From Lachnospiraceae bacterium (GTDB taxonomy: Bacteria > Bacillota > Clostridia > Lachnospirales > Lachnospiraceae): 34,378 nucleotides of DNA. The notes under the pieces were generated by a model. That model was not told where the DNA came from. It saw only the letters and a program-made list of their open reading frames with translations, and did no database searches. Shown here piece after piece: positions 21,941-32,618 of the stretch. The translations under genes and the position numbers were made by a program. Numbering within the stretch: the stretch's first letter is position 1; each line of letters opens with the position of its first letter. The stretch spans positions 1-34,378 of the forward strand of contig JAFPWO010000029.1 in the NCBI GenBank assembly GCA_017394885.1, in the 5' to 3' direction.

Positions 21941-22014
21941 CAGACCGCCCCTCACCTTCCCCCGAAAGCGGGGGAAGGTGCCCGGACAAAGTGCGGGCGG
22001 ATGAGGGCGGACTG
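21941..22014. repeat. MITE/REP-like nested palindrome
   Basis: Outer arms CAGACCGCCCCTCACC and GGATGAGGGCGGACTG are near-perfect inverted repeats of 16 bases; inside is a perfect 12-bp hairpin CACCTTCCCCCG/CGGGGGAAGGTG with an AAAG loop (21953-21980). It fills the gap between the tRNA promoter and rplT. There is no T tract, so a dispersed repeat is more likely than a terminator. Confidence 0.7.
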
Positions 22015-22022
22015 CCGGGATC

Positions 22023-22379
22023 TTACGCGATCTTGCTCTTCGCGACTTCCGCCAGCGCGGTGAAGCCTTCCGGATCGTTCACGGCCATGTCAGCAAGGAC
22101 CTTGCGATTCAGCTCAACTTCTGCTAACTTTAAGCCATACATGAAACGGCTGTAGGACAGGCCGTTCAGACGGGCCGCCGCGTTGATACGGGCGATCCAC
22201 AGAGAGCGGTACTGGCGCTTCTTCTGCTTGCGGCCCGAATAGGCATTGGATAATGCCTTCATGACAGTCTGCTTGGCGATTCTATACTGTTTGGATCTGG
22301 CGCCGCGATAGCCCTTCGCCAGCTTCAGAACACGGTTATGTCTCTTCTTCGCGCCCATTGCGCCTTTAATTCTTGCCAT
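22023..22379 (-). CDS. rplT: 50S ribosomal protein L20
   Basis: 118 residues, full length, beginning [16 protein letters not shown] and containing the conserved [16 protein letters not shown] and [11 protein letters not shown] segments. L20 binds 23S rRNA early in large-subunit assembly and, in Firmicutes, represses its own operon by binding the leader transcript. It lies 22 bases downstream of rpmI in the infC-rpmI-rplT operon. No T-tract terminator is seen after it; only the palindromic repeat at 21941-22014 stands there. Confidence 0.98.
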   Translation of the reverse strand: MARIKGAMGAKKRHNRVLKLAKGYRGARSKQYRIAKQTVMKALSNAYSGRKQKKRQYRSLWIARINAAARLNGLSYSRFMYGLKLAEVELNRKVLADMAVNDPEGFTALAEVAKSKIA

Positions 22380-22401
22380 TTTCGTCTACCTCCTTTTGCC
22401 T

Positions 22402-22596
22402 TTAGTAAGGCAGAACCTTTCTGATTGCCTTTGCATTGCTCGCATCGGCGATCGTGGCCTTGCGCAGATTTCTCTTGCGCTTGGTGGACTTCTTGGTCAG
22501 AATGTGGCTCTTATAGGCTTTCATTCTCTTCAACTCGCCGGTACCGGTTTTGTGGAAGCGCTTGGCAGCAGCTCTCTTGGTTTTTACCTTCGGCAT
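22402..22596 (-). CDS. rpmI: 50S ribosomal protein L35
   Basis: 64 residues, full length. It opens [20 protein letters not shown] and contains [17 protein letters not shown], both standard for L35. The protein is a small basic component of the large ribosomal subunit. It lies between infC (24 bases upstream) and rplT in the usual order. The start has an AGGAGG-like site (TTTAGGAGGATAGAGT before ATG). Confidence 0.98.
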   Translation of the reverse strand: MPKVKTKRAAAKRFHKTGTGELKRMKAYKSHILTKKSTKRKRNLRKATIADASNAKAIRKVLPY

Positions 22597-22620
22597 TACT
22601 CTATCCTCCTAAAAAATGTT

Positions 22621-23133
22621 CTACTTTTTCGCACTGAGAATCATTACAAGGCTGCGGCCTTCCATCTTGGAAGGTTTATCCACCACAGCGATGTCGGACA
22701 GCTGAGCCGCGAAATCTTCCAGCACATGCTTGGTCTGATTCATATGGCTCATTTCACGTCCCCGGAAACGAAGCGTCACTTTGACCTTGTTGCCCTTCTC
22801 CAGGAATTTGCGGGCGGCAGAGGCCTTCGTCTGAAGATCGTTATCCTCAATATTCGGGGATAAGCGCACTTCCTTCAGTTCGATCGTTTTCTGCTTCTTT
22901 TTCGCTTCCTTCTCCTTACGGAGCTGTTCATAGCGATACTTACTGTAATCGATGATTTTTGCCACAGGCGGTTTCGCCTGCGGTGCTATCAGCACCAGAT
23001 CAAGGCCCTCTTCCTCTGCCATGGCAAGGGCGGCGGTGGAGCTCATGATGCCGATCTGCTGGCCGTGGCTGCCGATAACGCGCAGCTCAGGGGCGGTGAT
23101 CCGTTCATTGATCAATAAATCGTATTCGCTGAT
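22621..23133 (-). CDS. infC: Translation initiation factor IF-3, apparent AUC start
   Basis: 170 residues. The conserved protein begins ISEYDLLINERI; no ATG, GTG or usable TTG stands there, but AAGGAGG lies nine bases before an ATC codon at 23133, so AUC is the likely initiator, in line with the rare start codons known for infC. A longer ATG frame from 23226 runs through the leader structure and is not real. Domains are complete: N-domain with AKPPVAKIIDYSKYRYE and C-domain with VKVTLRFRGREMSH. IF-3 keeps ribosomal subunits apart and checks start codons, which allows feedback at a rare codon. It is first in the operon with rpmI and rplT. Confidence 0.95.
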   Translation of the reverse strand: MSEYDLLINERITAPELRVIGSHGQQIGIMSSTAALAMAEEEGLDLVLIAPQAKPPVAKIIDYSKYRYEQLRKEKEAKKKQKTIELKEVRLSPNIEDNDLQTKASAARKFLEKGNKVKVTLRFRGREMSHMNQTKHVLEDFAAQLSDIAVVDKPSKMEGRSLVMILSAKK

Positions 23134-23163
23134 GGTGGTGTACCTCCTTGTTTGATTCACATG

Positions 23164-23252
23164 AAAAAAGTGGACAGCAAAACTATCCACCAAAAGGGCC
23201 TTCGCCCGACCGTTGACCCGAGGCACCTTCTGTGCTCAGGTGAGAGTGGATA
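23164..23252 (-). ncRNA. infC operon leader with terminator/antiterminator (L20-leader-like)
   Basis: On the minus strand GTGGATAG-TTTTG-CTGTCCAC followed by six T (23164-23190) is an intrinsic terminator. Upstream TATCCAC (23246-23252) is perfectly complementary to GTGGATA (23184-23190), the terminator's first arm, giving a mutually exclusive antiterminator. L20-controlled leaders of this kind are known for Firmicutes infC-rpmI-rplT operons. The regulator is inferred from the operon. Confidence 0.75.
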
Positions 23253-23279
23253 CTCTGCTTTGAATCAATTAGCGTGGTG

Positions 23280-23308
23280 ATAGTACCACGAACAGATACG
23301 CTTGTCAA
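23280..23308 (-). promoter_or_regulatory. Promoter of the infC-rpmI-rplT operon
   Basis: Minus-strand TTGACA, 17-base spacer ending TGG, TACTAT. It stands about 28 bases before the antiterminator strand, giving a leader of roughly 140 bases. Confidence 0.75.
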
Positions 23309-23375
23309 GCGCTTTTAAAAAGTTTTTTTCAGGGATTTTCCCTTATATCATCTATGTTTCGGAGGACTTTCCAGC

Positions 23376-23897
23376 ATGCCTATTTCACCCCATAATCCGG
23401 AGCGTTTTCCCGGTGCCTTCCTGCCGGTCCTGCTCCTTTCGGAGTCCGGCGCCATCCTTCTCCGCTTCGGTCCCCAGCCGGAAGCACTGCGCCGTTTCGT
23501 GCTGCTTTCGCTCCTTACCGCGGCAGCGCGGCAGGATCTTCTTTACCGGCGCGTTCCGAACCGTTATCCGGCTCTGATCGCTTTCCTTGCGCTGCTGCCG
23601 CCGTTTTCACCGGCACTTTTCCCCCGTCTGGCTGCCGCGGTGCTTACCCTGCTGCTGCTCGACGGGCTGAACCGCCTGATGCGCTCCCTCGGGCTTAGGA
23701 CACTGGGCGGCGCGGACGTCAAGATCTTATCCGCGCTGGCGCTGCACCTGTCTTTCGGCAGACTCCTCCGCATGATCCTGCTGGCCAGCGCCCTGGCAGC
23801 TATCCGGCTCCTTACCCTCCGGCGCCGGCGCGGGGAGGCGTTTCCCTTTGTCCCCTTTATCGCGCTGGCCGCGGCCGCGGAACTTCTGTGGGGATAA
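23376..23897 (+). CDS. A24-family prepilin peptidase-like membrane protease
   Basis: 173 residues with five to six hydrophobic segments. The two catalytic aspartates of type IV prepilin peptidases are visible: D54 in ARQDLLYRRVPN and D114 in the GGADVK motif. The short form lacks the N-terminal methylase domain and is like CpaA/TadV. Such enzymes cut the leader of type IV or Flp pilins at the inner membrane. No pilin or Tad gene is in the window, so its partner must lie elsewhere. GGAGG is ten bases before the ATG. It is the only + strand gene between 2 and 32.6 kb and ends three bases from the convergent def stop. Confidence 0.87.
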   Translation: MPISPHNPERFPGAFLPVLLLSESGAILLRFGPQPEALRRFVLLSLLTAAARQDLLYRRVPNRYPALIAFLALLPPFSPALFPRLAAAVLTLLLLDGLNRLMRSLGLRTLGGADVKILSALALHLSFGRLLRMILLASALAAIRLLTLRRRRGEAFPFVPFIALAAAAELLWG

Positions 23898-23900
23898 GCC

Positions 23901-24392
23901 CTACTCCGCCCAACCGTTTTCTTTGGTGTTGTACTCCACCGGGCCTTCCGCTTTGTCCACGTACAGGATCCCGTCCAGATGATCGTTCTCGTGGCAGATG
24001 CAGCGGGCCAGCAGCCCTTCCGCCTCCAGGACGAATTCCTCCATGTTTTCATCCAGCGCTTTTACGGTCACCTTCTCGGGACGGGTCACCGGCGCGTGCC
24101 GGTCGGGGACGCTCAGGCACCCTTCGTTGTCCGTTACGGCTCCCTCGCTGCTGAGGATCTCCGGATTGATAAAGACCCGGACGTCATTGCGTTCCTCGCT
24201 GCAGTCCGTCACAAAGATGCGTTTTAAAACGCCGACCTGCGGCGCGGCCAGGCCTACGCCGTTGGCTTCATAGAGCGTTTCCTTCATGTCCCGGATCAGC
24301 CGCTCGGTGCGAAGGTCCATCGCCTTCACCGGTTTTGCGGTCTTCCGAAGGATCTCGTCTTCTTCCATGATCCGAATTTTCCGAATAGCCAT
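23901..24392 (-). CDS. def: Peptide deformylase
   Basis: 163 residues from ATG 24392; the longer frame overlaps priA and lacks support. All three motifs are present: GVGLAAPQ (45-52), EGCLS (90-94) and HENDH (134-138). The metal ligands are C92, H134 and H138, with E135 as the catalytic base. The enzyme removes the N-formyl group from new proteins. The start follows AAGGAAAGGAAG. It begins 19 bases after the priA stop; the usual next gene, fmt, is missing, as the + strand prepilin peptidase gene occupies that place. Confidence 0.97.
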   Translation of the reverse strand: MAIRKIRIMEEDEILRKTAKPVKAMDLRTERLIRDMKETLYEANGVGLAAPQVGVLKRIFVTDCSEERNDVRVFINPEILSSEGAVTDNEGCLSVPDRHAPVTRPEKVTVKALDENMEEFVLEAEGLLARCICHENDHLDGILYVDKAEGPVEYNTKENGWAE

Positions 24393-24411
24393 GATTCTTC
24401 CTTTCCTTCGC

Positions 24412-26394
<1,983 letters not shown>

Positions 26395-26403
26395 AATATC
26401 TCC

Positions 26404-27762
26404 TTATTCCTGCCGCAGCCCCCTGACGATTTCGTCCAGCCGCATGCTGTTCGAGCCTTTCAGCAGCAGGACGTCGCCGGCCGCGGCCACTTTCTTCACG
26501 AGTTCCAATGTTTCCTCCAAATTGTCGGTGTGGAAAACCGTGCGTCCGGCCTCTGCCAGCGCCTCTTCCAGGGCCCGGATCTCTTTTCCCATGCAGATAT
26601 ACAGATCGATGGGCAGCGCCGCTGCGTATTCTCCCACTTCCCGGTGCAGCCGCGCGGAGTCTTCGCCCAGTTCCAGCATATCCGCGAGCACGGCGATGCG
26701 CCGGCCGGTCGCCCTGGCCAGTACGTCCAGCGCCGCCTTCATGGAGGGCGGTCCGGCATTGTAGGAATCGTCGATCAGCGTCAGTTCGCCGATGCGGATC
26801 CGCTCCAGCCGTCTTTTAAAGCCGCCGAAGCCTTCCAGCGCTGCCGCGGCCGCGGCCGGATCCACGCCTTCCGCTCGCGCCAGCGCCAGGGCCGCCAGGG
26901 CGTTCATCACATTGTGCCGCCCGGGTACGGAGAGCCGCACGGGGACCCGCAGTCCGTCCTCTTTAAAAACGGCGGTAAAGGAAGCCGTATCCCCCAGCTC
27001 CAGATTCGTTCCGTAAACATCCATGTTTTCTTCCAGGCCGTAGGTCAGGACCCGGCCGGGAAGCCTGTCCCGATACGCCGTAAGGAGCGGTTCCTCCCCG
27101 TTTAAGACAGCCACGCCGTCTTCCCCGAGCGTATCCGCGATATGCATCTTTTCCTCGCAGATGCCCTCCCGGCTGCCCAGATATTCGATATGCGCCACCC
27201 CGATATTCGTGACGGCGACCGCATGGGGCCGGACCATGGACACGAGCTTTTTCATCTCGCCGGGTTCGCTGATCCCCATCTCGATCACGGCCCGCTGCGC
27301 CTCATAATCCATGTGGCACAGCACCACCGGCGTCCCGAGCTGGCTGTTCATGTTTTTCTCGCTCCCGGTCACGGTATAGCCCGCGGACAGGGCGGCTTTG
27401 ACCATCTCCCGGGTCGTCGTCTTTCCGACGCTCCCGGTGATCCCGATGACCCGCCCCCGGTAATTCATGCGTTCCTTCGCCGCCAGCCTCTGCAGGGCCG
27501 CAGTGGTATCTTCCACCAGGACCGCCGGATGCGTCCCGCGCGGGATCTCCTCCCGCTCGGTCAGGGTCGCCGCGGCGCCGGCCGCGAAGGCTTTTTCGAT
27601 AAAATCGTGTCCGTCCACACGGGCGCCCCGGGTCGGGACGAAAAGTGTATCCTCCGGGATATCCCGGGAATCAAAGCTCACATGACGAACCGGCGTTAAG
27701 GGGTCGCCCCCCAGCAGCCGGCCGTTTACCATGGTACAAATTTCTACAATCGTTCTGTTCAT
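26404..27762 (-). CDS. murF: UDP-MurNAc-tripeptide-D-Ala-D-Ala ligase
   Basis: 452 residues from ATG 27762, four bases after the murE stop; a longer frame overlaps murE. N-terminal VSFDSRDIPEDTLFVPTRGA is the UDP-binding domain, GITGSVGKTT (107-116) is the ATP-binding P-loop, and the ALARAEGVDP and DDSYNAGPPSMKAAL segments belong to the central and C-terminal domains typical of MurF. It adds D-Ala-D-Ala to the peptidoglycan precursor in the cytoplasm. The ribosome site is weak, in keeping with coupling to murE. Confidence 0.96.
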   Translation of the reverse strand: MNRTIVEICTMVNGRLLGGDPLTPVRHVSFDSRDIPEDTLFVPTRGARVDGHDFIEKAFAAGAAATLTEREEIPRGTHPAVLVEDTTAALQRLAAKERMNYRGRVIGITGSVGKTTTREMVKAALSAGYTVTGSEKNMNSQLGTPVVLCHMDYEAQRAVIEMGISEPGEMKKLVSMVRPHAVAVTNIGVAHIEYLGSREGICEEKMHIADTLGEDGVAVLNGEEPLLTAYRDRLPGRVLTYGLEENMDVYGTNLELGDTASFTAVFKEDGLRVPVRLSVPGRHNVMNALAALALARAEGVDPAAAAAALEGFGGFKRRLERIRIGELTLIDDSYNAGPPSMKAALDVLARATGRRIAVLADMLELGEDSARLHREVGEYAAALPIDLYICMGKEIRALEEALAEAGRTVFHTDNLEETLELVKKVAAAGDVLLLKGSNSMRLDEIVRGLRQE

Positions 27763-27766
27763 TCTT

Positions 27767-29278
27767 TCAGCCCACGCCGAATTCCTTCGCGGCGTTCTCG
27801 ATTTCTTCCCGGTCCAGGAAATGATGGCGCACGCCCTCCACTTCCTGATAGTCTTCATGGCCCTTGCCGATCACGGCGATGATATCGCCCTTTTCGGCAT
27901 GTTTGATCGCATAGCGGATGGCTTCGCGGCGGTCCGGGATATCCACTGACTTCCCGCCCGTCGGATCCAGCCCGATATGGATGTCCTTCATAATGCTTTC
28001 CACGCTCTCGAAGCGGGAATTGTCTGCGGTCACAATACTCAGGTCTGCGTATTTCCCGCTGGCCTCTCCCATCTCGTAGCGGCGGTGCGGATCGCGGTTG
28101 CCGCCGCAGCCGAAGACCACGACCAGGCGGGCCGGATCATAGGCTCGAAGGGTCTCCAGCAGGGTCCGTGCCGAGACACCGTTGTGCGCGTAGTCCACGA
28201 GGGCCGTAAAGTCTCCGCGCAGGACCACTTCCATCCGCCCGTTTACGCGGACGCCGGCCAGGCCTTCCCGGATCGCTTCCGCGGGAATGCCCAGCAGATC
28301 GGCCGTTACGGCCGCGCTGAGCGCATTGTATACATTGAACAGCCCCGGCATGCCCACATAGAAATCCAGCCGGCCGTTTGCCGTACGGATCTGCGTGCCC
28401 AGGCTCCCTCCCCGGTTCTCATAGGAAAGCTCCGTGACGGCGTAATCGTCTGTGACGCCTTCCGTAAACGGCTTTTCTCCCACGCCGAAGCTTACGGCCC
28501 GGCAGCTGTGCCCGGCATAGATCTCCGGGAAATGTTCATCGTCCCGGTTAAAGATCCCGATCCTGCAGCGGGTAAAGAGCTTCGCCTTGCTGGCCAGATA
28601 GTCGGCAAAATCCGGATGTTCGTCTGGGCCGATATGGTCCGGGGAAAGATTCGTATAGACGCCGTAATCGAAGTCGATGCCGTCCGCGCGGTGGTACTTG
28701 ATGCCGGTGGAGGAGACCTCCATCACCATGTATTCGCAGCCCTTTTCCAGCATATAGGCGGCATAGCGCTGGATATCGTACGGTTCCGGCGTGGTGTTTT
28801 TAGTCGTAAAGTGCTCGTCCAGCACTCTGATGCCGTTGGTCCCGATCATGCCCGCCTTTTTCCCGGCGGCCTCCAGGATCGCCATCAGCATGTGCGTGGA
28901 GGTGGTCTTGCCCTTGGTCCCGGTCATGCCGATGACCGTGAGCTTCTCCGTCGGATAGCCGAACCACGCGGCCGAGAGCAGCGCCAGCGCTTCCCGCCCG
29001 TTTCCGGCTTTCACCACCGTAATGTCTGCGTCGCTCAAGACCCGGCGCGTCACGGCCGGGAGTTCGCTCCAGTTCTTCTCAATGACCACGGCCGCCGCGC
29101 CTTGCTCGGCAACCTTCGGAAGGAAGTTGTGGGAATCGGTCCGGAAGCCGTTGATCGCGATGAACAGGCTGCCGGGACCGGCTTTGCGGGAATCGTATAC
29201 GACGCCGGTGATATCGATATCGCCGCTGCCGCGGATCAGGGTGTACGGGGTTCTTTCGAGTAAAGCAGTCAGCTGCAT
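27767..29278 (-). CDS. murE: MurE-family UDP-MurNAc-L-Ala-D-Glu ligase (third amino acid addition)
   Basis: 503 residues with AGGAG eight bases before the ATG. YDSRKAGPGSLFIAI is the UDP-MurNAc domain, GMTGTKGKTT (117-126) the P-loop, and MEVSST with YTNLSPDHI the central core. MurE adds the third peptide residue. The substrate-selecting motif is D419-N-S-R (ADNSRFES), where diaminopimelate-specific enzymes have DNPR; the Arg is kept, so DAP is still the better guess, but the Pro to Ser change is notable. It lies 17 bases after the ftsK stop and directly before murF. Confidence 0.93.
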   Translation of the reverse strand: MQLTALLERTPYTLIRGSGDIDITGVVYDSRKAGPGSLFIAINGFRTDSHNFLPKVAEQGAAAVVIEKNWSELPAVTRRVLSDADITVVKAGNGREALALLSAAWFGYPTEKLTVIGMTGTKGKTTSTHMLMAILEAAGKKAGMIGTNGIRVLDEHFTTKNTTPEPYDIQRYAAYMLEKGCEYMVMEVSSTGIKYHRADGIDFDYGVYTNLSPDHIGPDEHPDFADYLASKAKLFTRCRIGIFNRDDEHFPEIYAGHSCRAVSFGVGEKPFTEGVTDDYAVTELSYENRGGSLGTQIRTANGRLDFYVGMPGLFNVYNALSAAVTADLLGIPAEAIREGLAGVRVNGRMEVVLRGDFTALVDYAHNGVSARTLLETLRAYDPARLVVVFGCGGNRDPHRRYEMGEASGKYADLSIVTADNSRFESVESIMKDIHIGLDPTGGKSVDIPDRREAIRYAIKHAEKGDIIAVIGKGHEDYQEVEGVRHHFLDREEIENAAKEFGVG

Positions 29279-29295
29279 TCGTTGTTCTCCTGAGT

Positions 29296-32200
29296 TTATT
29301 GATATCCGTTCTCGCGTTTCCAGTCTTCAAACTGGCTCTTGTTCAGCAGGATCTGACGGGCCTTGGTACCTTCGTCCCGGCCCACGATGCCCGCGTCCGC
29401 GAGCTGATCCATCAGCCTGGCCGCCCGGTTGAAGCCGATGCGGAAGATGCGCTGCAGGTTGCCGATGGACGCCTTCTCATTCTCGATAATATATTCCGCG
29501 GCTTTGACGAACAGCTCGTCGCGTTCATCCTCGACGGGATGCTCGCGCTCTACCGGATCATGCATCCAGCTGCTGTTCTGCTTCGCCATATCTTCCTCGG
29601 TGAGGTCCGTCTGCTTCTTCCAGAAATCCGTAACGGCCTCGATCTCCTCATCGCTCACCCAGCAGCCCTGCACACGGACGGGCTTGGGATAACCGGTCGG
29701 ATAGAACAGCATATCGCCCTTGCCGAGCAGCTTTTCGGCGCCGTTCATATCGATAATGGTCCGCGAGTCCACGCCGGAGGATACGGTCAGCGCGATCCGG
29801 GACTGGATATTCGCCTTGATCAGGCCGGTGATGACGTTCACGCTCGGGCGCTGCGTCGCCAGCACCAGATGGATGCCGGCGGCCCGGGCCAGCTGCGCCA
29901 GGCGGCAGACGGACTGCTCCACGTCGCTGGCGGCCACCATCATCAGGTCGGCAAACTCATCCACGATGACCACGATCTGCGGCAGGATCTCCCGGTCCGC
30001 GTATTCTTCGGGATTTTCGCGGATCTTCGCGTTGTAGCTGCGGATATCCCTGACGTTTAAGTCCGCGAATTTCTTATACCGCCCGGTCATTTCCTTGACC
30101 GCGCCGTTTAAGGCTTCCGAAGCCAGCTTCGGGTCGGTCACGACCGGGATCCGCAGGTGCGGCACGCCGTTGTAATCGCGCAGTTCCACGACCTTCGGAT
30201 CGATCATGATGAACTGTACTTCATCGGGCTTGGCCCGGTACAGGATGCTGATGATCAGGGAGTTCAAACAGACAGATTTGCCCGAGCCGGTCGCACCGGC
30301 GATGAGCAGATGCGGCATCTTCGCCAGATCCGCCACGACCACCTGTCCGGCGATATCCTGCCCGACGGCAAAGGCCAGTCTGGATTTCATCTGCGCCAGC
30401 TCTTCGCTTTCCACGATGCTGCGCAGGGAAACTGCCTGCTTCTCCGGGTTCGGCACTTCGATCCCGACCGCGGACTTGCCCGGGATCGGTGCTTCGATCC
30501 GGATCTCCGTCGCGGCCAGTGCCAGCTTGATATCGTCCGCAAGGCCCGAGATCCGGCTGACTTTCACGCCCTGCTCGGGACGCAGCTCAAAGCGCGTCAC
30601 GGACGGCCCGCAGCTGATATCGGTCACGGTCGCCTCCACGCCGAAATTGCGAAGCGTCTCCTCCAGTTTCAGGGCGGTCGCCTTCAGCTCCCGCTCGCGC
30701 ACGCGGGCGCCGCTGCTGCCGCGTTTTAAGAGACTGATCGGCGGCAGCTTGTATTCTTTCTTCGGCAGTTCGTTCGGCGTAAGGGCCAGGCTTTCCTGGC
30801 CGGGGACGTTGCCGCTGTCCGCTTTCGGCGCGCGCGGCCGGGCAGCGGAAGGGCTGCTGAAGGTCTTGCCGGCGCTGCCGGAGGTATCTTTATCGCTCTC
30901 CTTGCGGAAAATGCTGTCATCCTGGATCTTTTTCAGGGTCTCGCGGGGATCCTCCAGGCTTTCTTCCGGCTCTTCCGGTATTTTTTCAACGATCTCCGGC
31001 TTTTCTTCCGCCTTCGACTGCTGCGGCTCGGGTTTTTCCGATTCCGGCGGCGCGGCATAGCGGATCCGCACCGGTTCCTTCGGCGCGTTCTCCGCCTCCC
31101 GGCGGCTTGCTTCATATTCTTCGAATGCGGCGTTTAATTCCGCTTCGCGGGTATCGTCCTTCTGTTTTTTCTGCTCCGGGATCCGCATGGCGGAGGGGCG
31201 CTTTGCTCTCGCGGCTTCCGCGTAGCGGTTCACGGGACGGACAGAGGGATCGCCGGTCGCAATGCCGTTGGTCATGAGCAGGTCTTCCGTAAACAGATCG
31301 GCCGGGGTCCCGATCCGGCGGGGCTGCCTCGGCGTCTCCAGCTTTTTCAGTTCATCCAGCGTCCGCACATCCCGGCCGGCTTCCGCCTTGGTTTCTTCCA
31401 TCTCTCTGAAGAGCTGGCCGAGCGGGGTATTTTCCGGCAGAATGCCTTCTTCCTCCGGCTGCGCCGAGGCCTGCGAGCGGGCGATTTCTTCCTCGTCCGC
31501 TTCCCGCTGGGCTTTCCGCCTGGCCTGCTGTTTCTCCAGTTCCGAGCGTTTGCGGCGCACTTCCGTCAGCTTGAGATCCGTCTCTTCCAGTTCTTTCCGG
31601 CGGCGTTCTTCCCGGGCCTCCTGCTCCCGCAGGAACTTTTCCCGATTCTTTTTCCGCTCTTCTTCGAGTCTTTTTTCCTCTTCTTCCCTGGCCTGGGCCC
31701 GCTGCAGCATCCGTTCTTCCATGCGCAGCTGCGCCAGCTTCTGCCTTTCTTCCTGTTCATTGCGGTAGCGCTGCCGCTCATCCTTGAGCGCCGTGCGGAC
31801 CTGCCGGCTCTTGATGCCCAGCGCAGTCAGCAATGCCTTGCCGAGCGTCAGGACCAGCCCGATCAGGAACAGCAGGAACAGGATCACCAGGCACCCGACC
31901 CGGCCCGTCGTACTCACCAGCAGCCGGCACCAGAAGCCCCCGAAAAGGCCGCCGCCAAAGCGCGTTCCCTTTCCGGCTTCATAATAGGCTTTGAGCGAGG
32001 TCAGCAAAGCTCCCTTGCTGCCGGCCAGTTCGGCCAGGCCGCACAAAAACGTAAACGTAACGCAGCCGGCAAGGAAGCGCAGGATCGAATTCGAAGGATA
32101 TCTCCGAAGATTGATCATGAGGAAGCAAAGCCCGATCAGCAGCAGGAACGGGAAGAGATACGCAAGCGAGCCGAACAGCCCGAACTGCACGCGGGACAGC

Positions 32201-32442
32201 ACCGCCCCGATCTTCCCGACCAGGCCGAAAAGACTTAAAAACAATAACAGAGAAAGAGCGATGCAGCACAGAAGCAAAACGTCGCGGCCGGGCGAAGAAC
32301 TGCTCTTTTTCTTCGCCGCGGCTTTTCCGCCCGTGCTCCGGGTGCTGCCTGCCTTTCCTGTCTTCGCGCTGCTCCGAACGTTCCGGGGCGGAGCCGCAGA
32401 AGACGTCTTTTTCTTTTTATTTTTTGTTGATGATGCCGCCAA
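29296..32442 (-). CDS. ftsK: FtsK/SpoIIIE-type DNA translocase
   Basis: 1048 residues from a TTG start at 32442, chosen because GGGAGG lies eight bases before it; an ATG nine codons earlier precedes the site. A basic Ser/Lys-rich N-terminus (1-50) leads to four membrane spans (about 52-205). A very long charged linker (about 205-600) rich in Glu/Arg/Lys looks coiled-coil. The motor follows with Walker A GATGSGKS (716-723), Walker [12 protein letters not shown] and the C-terminal winged-helix gamma domain (last 65 residues, [17 protein letters not shown]). It pumps DNA at the septum during division or sporulation. The linker makes it longer than typical SpoIIIE (about 790). It heads the murE-murF-priA-def cluster. 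Confidence 0.96.
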   Translation of the reverse strand: MAASSTKNKKKKTSSAAPPRNVRSSAKTGKAGSTRSTGGKAAAKKKSSSSPGRDVLLLCCIALSLLLFLSLFGLVGKIGAVLSRVQFGLFGSLAYLFPFLLLIGLCFLMINLRRYPSNSILRFLAGCVTFTFLCGLAELAGSKGALLTSLKAYYEAGKGTRFGGGLFGGFWCRLLVSTTGRVGCLVILFLLFLIGLVLTLGKALLTALGIKSRQVRTALKDERQRYRNEQEERQKLAQLRMEERMLQRAQAREEEEKRLEEERKKNREKFLREQEAREERRRKELEETDLKLTEVRRKRSELEKQQARRKAQREADEEEIARSQASAQPEEEGILPENTPLGQLFREMEETKAEAGRDVRTLDELKKLETPRQPRRIGTPADLFTEDLLMTNGIATGDPSVRPVNRYAEAARAKRPSAMRIPEQKKQKDDTREAELNAAFEEYEASRREAENAPKEPVRIRYAAPPESEKPEPQQSKAEEKPEIVEKIPEEPEESLEDPRETLKKIQDDSIFRKESDKDTSGSAGKTFSSPSAARPRAPKADSGNVPGQESLALTPNELPKKEYKLPPISLLKRGSSGARVRERELKATALKLEETLRNFGVEATVTDISCGPSVTRFELRPEQGVKVSRISGLADDIKLALAATEIRIEAPIPGKSAVGIEVPNPEKQAVSLRSIVESEELAQMKSRLAFAVGQDIAGQVVVADLAKMPHLLIAGATGSGKSVCLNSLIISILYRAKPDEVQFIMIDPKVVELRDYNGVPHLRIPVVTDPKLASEALNGAVKEMTGRYKKFADLNVRDIRSYNAKIRENPEEYADREILPQIVVIVDEFADLMMVAASDVEQSVCRLAQLARAAGIHLVLATQRPSVNVITGLIKANIQSRIALTVSSGVDSRTIIDMNGAEKLLGKGDMLFYPTGYPKPVRVQGCWVSDEEIEAVTDFWKKQTDLTEEDMAKQNSSWMHDPVEREHPVEDERDELFVKAAEYIIENEKASIGNLQRIFRIGFNRAARLMDQLADAGIVGRDEGTKARQILLNKSQFEDWKRENGYQ

Positions 32443-32479
32443 AAATCCGACCTCCCAAAAAAACAGCATAGCTTTTGAT

Positions 32480-32508
32480 ATTATACCTGTTTTTCACCCG
32501 TTTGTCAA
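32480..32508 (-). promoter_or_regulatory. Consensus promoter for the ftsK cluster
   Basis: Minus-strand TTGACA, 17-base spacer, TATAAT, a full match to consensus, about 38 bases before the TTG start. It can drive ftsK-murE-murF-priA-def. Confidence 0.85.
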
Positions 32509-32531
32509 AGAAACGCATTCCGTTATTTTTT

Positions 32532-32560
32532 TTGCTTCTGCGCAACAATTCTGCTATACT
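32532..32560 (+). promoter_or_regulatory. Promoter for the serpin gene
   Basis: TTGCTT, 17-base spacer ending TGC, TATACT on the + strand, 58 bases before the serpin start. It is divergent from the ftsK promoter with the -35 boxes facing each other. Confidence 0.65.
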
Positions 32561-32618
32561 ATCGGTATTCTTATCAGAAGACAAGATGCGGATGCATCCT
32601 TCCGAAAGGAGAAACGTT

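Noticed and set aside
22621..23226. Longer infC frame starting at an ATG at 23226
   Set aside because: The added 31 residues come from the leader RNA with its terminator; the conserved protein and ribosome site place the start at 23133.
27977..29263. 428-codon open frame on the + strand
   Set aside because: Antisense to murE, with no family likeness or ribosome site; rich in Arg/His as typical of shadows.
32475..32618. N-terminal extension of the serpin by 48 codons
   Set aside because: It crosses the serpin promoter and precedes a perfect lipoprotein signal with its own ribosome site.
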